DNA of 13,144 nt, from contig DUKX01000086.1 in NCBI GenBank assembly GCA_013329085.1, positions 4,458 to 17,601 of the forward strand. Direction: 5' to 3'. The DNA is from Methanofastidiosum sp. (GTDB taxonomy: Archaea > Methanobacteriota_B > Thermococci > Methanofastidiosales > Methanofastidiosaceae). Positions 1 to 6,938 of this stretch are shown piece by piece. Numbering within the stretch: the first letter of the stretch is position 1; each line of letters opens with the position of its first letter. A model generated the notes under the pieces. It was not told the origin of the DNA. It did no database searches and was given only the letters and a program-made list of their open reading frames with translations. The position numbers and the translations under genes were made by a program.

Positions 1-864
1 GTTGAACAGAAACAATTCTTAAGAGAAGGAACTTTTCACGGCTGGGACATAGTAGATAGTGTCGTAAGGCTCTGCACAATGAATCTCTACCTTCATGGGA
101 TTGGTGGAGAAAATAGTCCGATAATAACTGACGATGCCTTAGCATCTGACCCGGGCGACAGATTTGATATAGTCCTTACTAATCCACCATTTGGAAAGAA
201 GAGTAGTATAACAATAGTTAATGGTGAAGGAAAAATCGAAAAAGAATCTCTCACATACCAAAGAAATGACTTCTGGGCAACTACTTCAAACAAACAACTG
301 AACTTTCTACAGCACGTTAAAACTCTATTAAAAATAAATGGCAGGGCCGCAATAGTCGTCCCCGATAACGTGCTATTTGAAGGCGGGGCAGGAGAAACAG
401 TCAGAAAAAGATTGTTGCAGCAGTGCGATGTCCACACACTTTTGAGACTTCCAACAGGAATCTTCTATGCACAGGGAGTAAAAGCAAACGTACTGTTCTT
501 TGACAAAAGGCCAGCAAGTGAAAAGCCCTGGACAGAAAAACTCTGGATATATGACCTAAGGACTAACATCCACTTCACCCTGAAAACTAACACACTAAGA
601 TATGAAGACCTAGAAGATTTCATAAAATGCTATAATCCAGAAAATAGGCACGAGAGAACAGAAACTGAGAGATTTAAAGCATTCACATATGAAGAGATCA
701 TGAAAAGAGACAAAACAAATCTAGACATCTTCTGGCTAAAAGACAATAGCCTAGGCGATTCAGAAAATCTTCCAGACCCAAAGCTCCTAGCTTTAGAAAT
801 TGCAGAAGATTTAGAGTCAGCGCTTGACGAGTTTAAAAGAATATATGAAGAATTAGAAGAATAA
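1..864 (+). CDS. hsdM: Type I restriction-modification DNA methyltransferase subunit (HsdM), C-terminal part
   Basis: The reading frame is open from base 1, so the gene is cut by the window edge and 287 residues are visible. HsdM transfers a methyl group from S-adenosylmethionine to adenine N6 and works in a complex with the specificity subunit HsdS. Visible features are the adenine-methylase motif IV, NPPF, at residues 61-64 after DIVLT, then the HsdM-type stretches AAIVVPDNVLFEGG and LRLPTGIFYAQGVKANVLFF. The C-terminal end is charged and helical, as expected for the segment that contacts HsdS. The SAM-binding motif I lies upstream, outside the window. ATG at 79 is internal, because homology to HsdM continues before it. 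No hsdS or hsdR follows: the next gene is convergent, so any partners must be upstream. Confidence 0.93.
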   Translation, partial: VEQKQFLREGTFHGWDIVDSVVRLCTMNLYLHGIGGENSPIITDDALASDPGDRFDIVLTNPPFGKKSSITIVNGEGKIEKESLTYQRNDFWATTSNKQLNFLQHVKTLLKINGRAAIVVPDNVLFEGGAGETVRKRLLQQCDVHTLLRLPTGIFYAQGVKANVLFFDKRPASEKPWTEKLWIYDLRTNIHFTLKTNTLRYEDLEDFIKCYNPENRHERTETERFKAFTYEEIMKRDKTNLDIFWLKDNSLGDSENLPDPKLLALEIAEDLESALDEFKRIYEELEE

Positions 865-867
865 TAG

Positions 868-893
868 ATTAAAGGAGCTTATTCTCCTTTAAT
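868..893. terminator. Hairpin between convergent hsdM and TBP-like gene
   Basis: A perfect 10-bp inverted repeat (868-877 with 884-893) encloses a 6-base loop. It starts 3 bases after the hsdM stop and covers the last codons and stop of the minus-strand TBP-like gene. It may end transcription or protect mRNA ends in both directions. No long T run follows on either strand, so the terminator role is inferred. Confidence 0.45.
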
Positions 894-1168
894 ATCCTGA
901 TAACTTCATCATAAACTTCGTTTAATTCTAATTCAGTTCTTGCACCTGTAATGATGTATTTACCGTTCTTGTAGATTGTAACGTGCTTTCTTTCGCCGTG
1001 AATTAGGACCTTCACAAGGAGGGCCGGGTAGGTCTCAGGATTATATTCCGCGTGAACAAAGTCAATAATCCCGTAAGCCTTTACTATATCTACATCATTT
1101 GGAAATCTTCCAGTTGCAACAATATTTGTTATTATAGGTCTTGTCCCAAAGGGTACATCTTTCTTCAT
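869..1168 (-). CDS. Single-repeat TATA-binding-protein-like protein
   Basis: About 99 residues (102 if translation starts at 1177) form one TBP repeat. TBP itself has two such repeats in about 180 residues. Numbered from the 1177 start, recognisable stretches are TNIVATG (17-23), AEYNPETYPALLVKV (43-57) and IYKNGKYIITGA (68-79), followed by a C-terminal helix. They match TBP's NIVA, the EYxPExFPG strand and the IFxSGKxxxTGA strand. Asn18 and Thr77 fit DNA-contact positions of TBP, while both intercalating Phe positions appear to be Tyr (Tyr50, Tyr69). A homodimer could imitate the pseudo-symmetric TBP saddle; this is inference. I prefer the ATG at 1168, because AAGGA then has normal spacing, whereas it directly abuts the ATG at 1177. 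The role could be a transcription-factor variant or another nucleic-acid-binding function. Confidence 0.75.
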   Translation of the reverse strand: MKKDVPFGTRPIITNIVATGRFPNDVDIVKAYGIIDFVHAEYNPETYPALLVKVLIHGERKHVTIYKNGKYIITGARTELELNEVYDEVIRILKENKLL

Positions 1169-1213
1169 CAAAATCATCCTTCATTAGCTATATTATTAGT
1201 ATTGTTGGCACTA

Positions 1214-1224
1214 GTATATAAGCT
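1214..1224 (-). promoter_or_regulatory. TATA box for TBP-like gene
   Basis: On the minus strand this reads AGCTTATATAC. Its centre lies about 40-50 bases before the start codon, which predicts a leader of roughly 15-25 bases containing the AAGGA ribosome site. Confidence 0.45.
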
Positions 1225-1294
1225 TTTATTTTTATCTTTTTTAAATTATAACCTTTTATCAATTTTACTGATAAAATCAAGTGAGAAACAGTAA

Positions 1295-1304
1295 TAAATA
1301 TATA
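1295..1304 (+). promoter_or_regulatory. TATA box for plus-strand PAS gene
   Basis: The run AAATATATAT lies about 55 bases before the start codon, giving a predicted leader of about 30 bases. Just downstream, at 1306-1321, CTAGA and TCTAG form a short inverted repeat around 6 bases. This could be an operator, but it is short. Confidence 0.4.
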
Positions 1305-1355
1305 TCTAGACGCACATCTAGTATTGACATAAAAAGAATATTATTGATTACATAG

Positions 1356-2717
1356 GTGCAACTCTTGAAAAAGACCCTAGAAAATAAATCAAACGAATCC
1401 GGATATGATATACCTATTAAAGGGATAATTGAAAGTGCGCCAAATACTGTGCCAATAGGTATTGCGATTGCTATTAATAGAACATTCTTCTTTGTTAATG
1501 ATTTCTATTGCGATATACTAGAATATTCAAGAGAAGAGTTAATAGGAAAAAGTACAAGAGTTATTTATCCATCAGATGAGAATTATGAATTTGTCGGTAA
1601 AGAAATTCAAATTCAATTAAAAAAATATGGCCATGGTACTCTCGAGACTAGAGCAAAAACAAAATCAGGTAAGGTAAAAGACCTAATTGCATCTTATTCT
1701 ATGGTAGATAAAAAAGATCCTGAAAAGGGAATAGTATTTGCAATAATAGATATAACTGAAAATAAAAAAATTGAAAATGCGTTAAAACAAAGTGAACTCC
1801 GATACAGAGAACTTTACAATAACATGAGCACCTGTGTAGCTATTTATCAGGCTAATGACCAAGGAAACGATTTTGTCATCAAAGACATTAACAAGGCAGG
1901 AGAGGAAAAAAGCAAAGTAAAAATAGAAGAAATCAAAGGCAAACGTGTTTCAGATGTATTTCCAAGTGTAAAAGAAATCGGATTATTTGATATCTTTAAG
2001 AAAGTCTATGCCACCGGCAAACCTGATTATCTCCCAACAAAATTTTACAAGGACAATAGGATGTCTCAATGGGTGGAAAACTATGTTTACAAATTGCCTT
2101 CTGGCGAAATAGTGGCCATGTATGACGATGTTTCAGAAAGAAAAATAGCAGAAGAACTATTAAGGGATAGCGAAAAACGTTATCGTTTGTTATTTGAATC
2201 TGTCCAGATAGGAGTTATTCTTCAATCCATAAATGGCAAAATATTACATGCCAATAAAATCGCATCGGAAATATTTGCTTTGCCAAGAGAAAATATTGTA
2301 GGAAAGACTTCAATTGACTCGGTCTGGAATATGATTTTGGAGGATGGAACTCCTGTTAAAGGAGAAGATCATCCTTCCATGATTACAATCCGAACTGGCA
2401 AACCCCTAAAAGACCAAATTAGGGGAATTTATGGCAATGATCCTAAAAAGATGCGCTGGCTAAAAATAAACACACAGCCCATTATTGATGAAAAAACTAA
2501 TACTTTCAAAGAAGTTCTAATAACTTTTGATGATATAACTGATTTAAAAAAATCTCAGGATGCTATAAAAGAAAGTCGACAAAAGTTTATGAGCATATTT
2601 GAGAATACCAACGATTCTATTTTAATATTCAATAAAAAAGATCAATTAATTGATGCTAACAAAAAGGCCTCTAAAGTATTTGGTTACACAAAAGACCCTA
2701 GTTGCTGTTTCATTTGA
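1356..2717 (+). CDS. Multi-PAS sensor protein, truncated in its fourth PAS domain
   Basis: The 453 residues contain three complete PAS domains at about 25-135, 147-262 and 272-398, each followed by the usual charged linker (for example ITENKKIENAL and VSERKIAEELL). A fourth PAS starts at about 408 and breaks off after VFGYTKD (441-447); the last six residues, PSCCFI, are not PAS-like. PAS domains sense ligands, redox state or light, usually in front of a histidine kinase, but no kinase, HATPase or output domain remains. No membrane segment is evident, so it is probably cytoplasmic. The 3' end overlaps the convergent gene by 72 bases at a probable rearrangement junction near 2691-2696. The start is uncertain: GTG at 1356 follows an in-frame TAG, but TTG at 1365 has an AGGTG ribosome site at ideal spacing. 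It may be a remnant of a larger kinase. Confidence 0.8.
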   Translation: MQLLKKTLENKSNESGYDIPIKGIIESAPNTVPIGIAIAINRTFFFVNDFYCDILEYSREELIGKSTRVIYPSDENYEFVGKEIQIQLKKYGHGTLETRAKTKSGKVKDLIASYSMVDKKDPEKGIVFAIIDITENKKIENALKQSELRYRELYNNMSTCVAIYQANDQGNDFVIKDINKAGEEKSKVKIEEIKGKRVSDVFPSVKEIGLFDIFKKVYATGKPDYLPTKFYKDNRMSQWVENYVYKLPSGEIVAMYDDVSERKIAEELLRDSEKRYRLLFESVQIGVILQSINGKILHANKIASEIFALPRENIVGKTSIDSVWNMILEDGTPVKGEDHPSMITIRTGKPLKDQIRGIYGNDPKKMRWLKINTQPIIDEKTNTFKEVLITFDDITDLKKSQDAIKESRQKFMSIFENTNDSILIFNKKDQLIDANKKASKVFGYTKDPSCCFI

Positions 2718-4487
2718 ATCTACGATTTCATCTTTGCTATTGAAAATAAGGATAGCGTCATTGGCCTTTTCAAAAAATATTCTGAACTTCTCCTCGCTAT
2801 CTTTTAAGGCTTCTTCTGCTATTTTTGTCTTAGTATGATCTGATCCAACAGACAATATTGCAGTTAGATTTCCATGTTCATCTTCTATTGGTTTATTTGT
2901 CCAGTGGATCCACACTCGCTCTCCGTTTTTCTTGATATTTTCGTTGATGCTTACATCATGTTTTAATGGACTTGTAAAAATATCTAACGCTAAGTTTTGA
3001 AGAGTTCTACCATCAGAATCTATTTGAGGCAGAATTGTTTCAACCCATGTTTTTCCAATTATTTCCTCCTCTTTATAACCAAAAAACTCCAGACCATATT
3101 CGTTCATTGAAATAATTCTGCTCTCTTTCTCGAATTTTGCGATAATACTATTTGCATTTTCAACAAGTTCCTTGTATTTTTCCTCACTTTTTCTCAATGC
3201 TATTTCTATTTGTTTTCGCAAATTCAGTTCATCTTGAATTCTATTCAAGGATTTAGAATATGCAACGGCAACTGCAACTTCAGAGGCCAAAGCTTCAAGC
3301 ATATGAACATCCTCTTCTGTATATTCGTCGAGATTTTCGCTTTCAGTGTTTAGTACACCTAATACTTCTTTTCCTACTTTAATCGGAACACATAGCTCAG
3401 AATTTGGAATTTTTTGCCCAAAGATATTTATGAATAGCTTATCTTTTTTCGTGTTATTGGTAAGATATGATTTTCCTTCTCTAGCAACCCATGAAACTAT
3501 TCCTTTCTTTGAATTAATATCAAATTCAATTTGTTCATATTCAGGCATTCCTATTGAAGCAATGGCCCTTAAAGAATCGCCTAATCTTAAAATGAAAAAG
3601 GCTGTGTCAAATTGAAGAACACTTTTCATTACTTCTATTGTTTTTTCTGCAATAAGGTAAATATCATTTGTTAATGCCAATTCTTTAGAAAGTTTTTGTA
3701 TCCCATTTAATTTATGATCTGTTCTCTTTCTTTCAGTAATATCCCTATTTATAGTTTGGAATCCAACTAACTTATTTTGCCTCTTAATTGCGCCAATAAT
3801 AAGCTCACCAACACGAACAGTACCGTCTTTTTTTATCCAGGTTATTTCTAAATAAGTGGGTTTTTTGTTTCTTAAAAGATCGCCAAAAATTTTTATGTAT
3901 GATGGAATATCGCTAATTTTCAAGAACGGCATTTTGGTAAAGTGTTTACCAATTACTTCTTCCTTTGAATATCCGGTAAATCTTTCAAAAGAAGCATTGC
4001 ACGAAGTAATAAATCCTTTCAAATCAACAGTGAGTATACTATCAGGTGACTGGTCAAGTATTTCTCTGTATTTAGTTTCACTTTCTAGTAACTCTTTTTC
4101 AATTGCCTTACGGTTACTTATATCCTGTATGAAACAAAGAGTTTGTTTGAACCTGCCTTTACTATCATGAATAATTTTACCATTAAAAGATACAAAAATA
4201 ATGCCCCCATCCTTCTTTTTCATTTCAAATTCAACATCACTTATTTGGCCCATTTCTTTAAATATAGGAAAACATTCTTTAAAATGGTCTTTATAATTAT
4301 CAGAGAGGAAATCGCGAAATGGTTTTCCAATGACATATTCTTTTGAGTATCCTAAGATATCAAGCCAAGCACTACTAACATTAATAATATGGTCGGATTC
4401 ATTTAATGACTGGAGTGCAAATGGAGACTTCTCAAAAAATATATCAAGTATTTGTGAGTCTATTTCGCCCATATTCTGTTTCTCCAT
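2646..4487 (-). CDS. PAS-PAS-GAF-PAS sensor protein, truncated in its last PAS domain
   Basis: The 613 residues read PAS (about 10-130), PAS (135-255), GAF (260-410), PAS (432-558) and the start of another PAS (565-599). The last ends after TATRVF and runs 14 residues in non-PAS sequence to a stop. The two PAS linkers, ISNRKAIEKEL and ITERKRTDHKL, are typical. There is no HisKA, HATPase, GGDEF or receiver domain, so no output is visible. The 432-558 PAS is about 60% identical to the third PAS of the kinase just upstream, which suggests module duplication. The start at 4487 is supported by AGAGGGCG six bases or so before ATG. The gene lies 57 bases after the kinase and may share its transcript or use a TATA-like sequence at 4531-4545. 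The truncated 3' end is discussed as a junction. Confidence 0.8.
   Translation of the reverse strand: MEKQNMGEIDSQILDIFFEKSPFALQSLNESDHIINVSSAWLDILGYSKEYVIGKPFRDFLSDNYKDHFKECFPIFKEMGQISDVEFEMKKKDGGIIFVSFNGKIIHDSKGRFKQTLCFIQDISNRKAIEKELLESETKYREILDQSPDSILTVDLKGFITSCNASFERFTGYSKEEVIGKHFTKMPFLKISDIPSYIKIFGDLLRNKKPTYLEITWIKKDGTVRVGELIIGAIKRQNKLVGFQTINRDITERKRTDHKLNGIQKLSKELALTNDIYLIAEKTIEVMKSVLQFDTAFFILRLGDSLRAIASIGMPEYEQIEFDINSKKGIVSWVAREGKSYLTNNTKKDKLFINIFGQKIPNSELCVPIKVGKEVLGVLNTESENLDEYTEEDVHMLEALASEVAVAVAYSKSLNRIQDELNLRKQIEIALRKSEEKYKELVENANSIIAKFEKESRIISMNEYGLEFFGYKEEEIIGKTWVETILPQIDSDGRTLQNLALDIFTSPLKHDVSINENIKKNGERVWIHWTNKPIEDEHGNLTAILSVGSDHTKTKIAEEALKDSEEKFRIFFEKANDAILIFNSKDEIVDSNETATRVFCVTKYFRGLFVSIN
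2691..2696. other. Probable inverted rearrangement junction between two PAS genes
   Basis: PAS homology on the plus strand runs to the codons at 2691-2696 (Lys-Asp after GYT). PAS homology on the minus strand runs to 2691-2696 from the other side (Val-Phe of TRVF). The two therefore share at most about 6 bases, AAAGAC, and each becomes non-PAS as soon as it enters the other gene's antisense. This is the pattern of a microhomology inverted join. Real inversion and assembly or amplification chimera cannot be told apart from the sequence alone. Confidence 0.6.
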
Positions 4488-4530
4488 TTTTCGCCCTCTT
4501 AATTATTGCGGATAATGGGAAATATTGAAT

Positions 4531-4545
4531 GAATAATTATAAGAT
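4531..4545 (-). promoter_or_regulatory. Possible TATA element before the PAS/GAF gene
   Basis: On the minus strand ATAATTATTC follows the kinase stop codon, about 45-55 bases before the start codon at 4487. It could give the downstream gene its own promoter. In DNA this AT-rich, the match is weak evidence. Confidence 0.25.
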
Positions 4546-6821
4546 TATGCTTTCTTTAATTTTAAGACAAACATTGCACCGCTCGGCTTATTATCTTCGA
4601 CACTAATTTCTCCGCCGTATCTTTCCATGACTTTTTTGACTATGTAAAGGCCAAGGCCCGAGCCCCTGGTATCGCCGAAGCTTTCTCCTTCTTCGAATAT
4701 TTTGTCTTTTATATCTAAAGGAATACCTTTTCCATAATCGGCAATCCTTAGTTCACAGCGGCCATCTTTTTCATGAATCGATATGTCAATCCTATCAGTT
4801 TTTCCATGGACAACGGCATTTCTGACAATGTTGTCTATAGCGGAATAGATGGCCCCATCACATAAAACAGTACAATCTCCTTTGATACTGAATTTGATAT
4901 GGGGATAGTTATTCACTACACTTTCAACGATGCTTCCCAATGATTTTCCAGCTAGAACTTCTTCAGAAACAAGAGCGTTTTCAAGTGATCTCATCTGTTC
5001 GATTAGAGAAACACTCTTCATAATTGCTTTAGTTGCTTTTTGTTTTAATCTTTGATCGTCTACTTGAATCATATCACATGCCGACATTACAACTGTCAGG
5101 TCGTTTAGGATATCGTGCCTTAGAATCTTGTTTAGGATACTCAAAGTTTCATTTAGTCCTTTGACAGTATCTTCTGCTTTTTTCCTGTCAGTGACGTCAG
5201 TACCCACTGAAAACAATCCGATTAAATTATCATTTTCATCTTTTATTGGCCTATTAGTCCATAGCACCCAGACACGTTCTCCATTTTTCTTTATATTTTC
5301 ATTAATATTCTGAGGATATTTTTCTATATTAGAGAATACTTCTAAAAGGAAATCATCGAGATGCCTTCCCGTTGATTCAATCTTTGGAGTGATTGTACCA
5401 ATGAAATTCTTCCCAATAATTTCATCTTCCGTATATCCAAAGAACTTTAAACCATATTCATTCATTGAGATTATAGTTCCTTTTTTATCGTATTTCGCTA
5501 TTATACTATTTGCGTTTTCTACCAATTCTCGGTATTTCTTTTCACTTTGTTTAAGTGCATCTTCTGTTTTTTTCTTTTCAGTTATATCTTGTATAATTCC
5601 CTTATAATGAGTTATAATACCTTCAGAATTCCTAATAATAAACGTCCAATCACTAACTACTAGAACATTACCTTCCTTTGTGATAATTCTATAGGGCTCA
5701 TGAATAAACTCAGTTCTATCTTTTTCTTCACTGAATTTTTTCACTTCTTGAAAAACTCTTGATAGGTCATCAGGATGAATACAATTTGAATAATATACTT
5801 TCCCACTAACAAAATCCTCAGGCGCGTACCCCATAATATTCAAAACGTTCTCGGAAACAAATTCTACAGGCCAATTTTTCTCATTTTTCCAAGTAAACAA
5901 CATTATGTTACTTGTATTTATAATTAGCGAGGATTCCTTCAACCTTTCTTCAAGCTTTTTTTGGCCTGTTATATCCAAAAACAAAGTGGCAAATTTTCCT
6001 TTTTCAGGACTAAATGCAGATACATCGAAATATTTATTGAATTCTAAAGAATATTGGCTAAATCTAGCTGGAATACCTTCTAAAGCCACCTTACCATAAG
6101 TTTCAATCCAGTACTTTTCGGTCTTGGGAAAAACCCCTAATACAGTCTTACCAATGATTTCTTTTCTTTTTATCCCAATTATTGCCTCAAACTGAGGATT
6201 TATATCGAGGAATCTAAAATCACAAGGAATGCCATTTTTATCCAAAATAATCTCATGTAGGGCGAATCCACTAAGCATTCTATTAAATAACAATGAATAT
6301 TTTCTTTCACTTTCTTTTAATCTTTCTTTTTCATGTTCAAGTTCATAATTTTTCAAGAGATTATCAAGGTCTGTTTCTACGATTGTTTTAAACTCCTTTA
6401 TTAAATCGTTAAAAGCGATAGCTTTTGGATTATCTTTGTAATCAAGAACACAAATAGTTCCAAAAATTTCACCGTTGGGCCATTCAAGAGGAAATCCAAG
6501 GTAATATATCATTCCAAGAGGTATATCTGGATTGTTGTCCCAATTAGGGTCTTTAGTGGCATCAGGAACCAACAGAGACTCACGTTTTTGCATTACAGTC
6601 TCACAATAAAGGCCAGTATTTAGATTAGCTTTCTCACCTTTATGGTAAGGATTTTTCTCAGTTTTACTAGATATAAAAACTTCAATCTGTGGTGGGTCAA
6701 CCTTCATTATTAGTCCGGCTGGAACTCCAACTATCTTTGCCATTAAATCTACGATTTTCTGCCATTTGTCCATTATCTCTTTAGGAATTTCAGGTTTAAC
6801 TGGAATAGCAAAGTTTGACAT
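4545..6821 (-). CDS. GAF-PAS-PAS-PAS sensor histidine kinase
   Basis: A complete cytoplasmic sensor kinase of 758 residues with no clear membrane segment. Domains in order are GAF (about 15-155), PAS (170-290), PAS with a PAC segment (295-415), PAS (422-548), dimerisation/phosphoacceptor helix (555-615) and HATPase (625-758). The likely phosphorylated His is His569 in ILRHDILND, the form common in archaeal kinases. The ATP site shows the N box AIDNIVRNAVVHG (661-673), G1 DYGKGI (695-700) and G2 GSGLGL (720-725). It should autophosphorylate in response to a ligand or redox cue and pass phosphate to a response regulator, but none is encoded here, so partner and output are unknown. The third PAS closely resembles the third PAS of the next gene downstream. 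The ATG at 6821 has only a weak purine-rich ribosome site (GAGAG). Confidence 0.93.
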   Translation of the reverse strand: MSNFAIPVKPEIPKEIMDKWQKIVDLMAKIVGVPAGLIMKVDPPQIEVFISSKTEKNPYHKGEKANLNTGLYCETVMQKRESLLVPDATKDPNWDNNPDIPLGMIYYLGFPLEWPNGEIFGTICVLDYKDNPKAIAFNDLIKEFKTIVETDLDNLLKNYELEHEKERLKESERKYSLLFNRMLSGFALHEIILDKNGIPCDFRFLDINPQFEAIIGIKRKEIIGKTVLGVFPKTEKYWIETYGKVALEGIPARFSQYSLEFNKYFDVSAFSPEKGKFATLFLDITGQKKLEERLKESSLIINTSNIMLFTWKNEKNWPVEFVSENVLNIMGYAPEDFVSGKVYYSNCIHPDDLSRVFQEVKKFSEEKDRTEFIHEPYRIITKEGNVLVVSDWTFIIRNSEGIITHYKGIIQDITEKKKTEDALKQSEKKYRELVENANSIIAKYDKKGTIISMNEYGLKFFGYTEDEIIGKNFIGTITPKIESTGRHLDDFLLEVFSNIEKYPQNINENIKKNGERVWVLWTNRPIKDENDNLIGLFSVGTDVTDRKKAEDTVKGLNETLSILNKILRHDILNDLTVVMSACDMIQVDDQRLKQKATKAIMKSVSLIEQMRSLENALVSEEVLAGKSLGSIVESVVNNYPHIKFSIKGDCTVLCDGAIYSAIDNIVRNAVVHGKTDRIDISIHEKDGRCELRIADYGKGIPLDIKDKIFEEGESFGDTRGSGLGLYIVKKVMERYGGEISVEDNKPSGAMFVLKLKKA

Positions 6822-6863
6822 TTTATCTCTCTGGCATATATTAATTCTATTTACATATGCATT

Positions 6864-6880
6864 AATAATATTTATATCTT
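6864..6880 (-). promoter_or_regulatory. TATA box for histidine kinase gene
   Basis: On the minus strand this reads AAGATATAAATATTATT. It is centred about 50 bases before the ATG at 6821, predicting a leader of roughly 25 bases. It is the only good TATA-like element in the 117-base gap behind the ABC permease. Confidence 0.5.
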
Positions 6881-6915
6881 ATGGAAAGAGATGCAAGAAG
6901 GTAGATTGTACCTTG

Positions 6916-6935
6916 ACTTAGGGGCTTGGCTAAGT
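6916..6935 (-). terminator. Possible hairpin after ABC permease gene
   Basis: ACTTAG (6916-6921) and CTAAGT (6930-6935) can pair around an 8-base loop, just beyond the permease stop codon. A 6-bp stem without a following T run is weak, so this is only a possible terminator. Confidence 0.25.
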
Positions 6936-6938
6936 ATT

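Noticed and set aside
869..1177. HsdS or other restriction partner next to hsdM
   Set aside because: The protein is far too short, lies on the opposite strand and matches a TBP repeat.
1052..1294. 80-residue frame on the plus strand
   Set aside because: It lies mostly antisense to the TBP-like gene and in AT-rich promoter DNA, and its product has no protein-like pattern.
1356..2717. The plus-strand PAS protein as a complete natural gene
   Set aside because: Its final PAS stops a third of the way through, and the last residues are encoded by the antisense of the other PAS gene.
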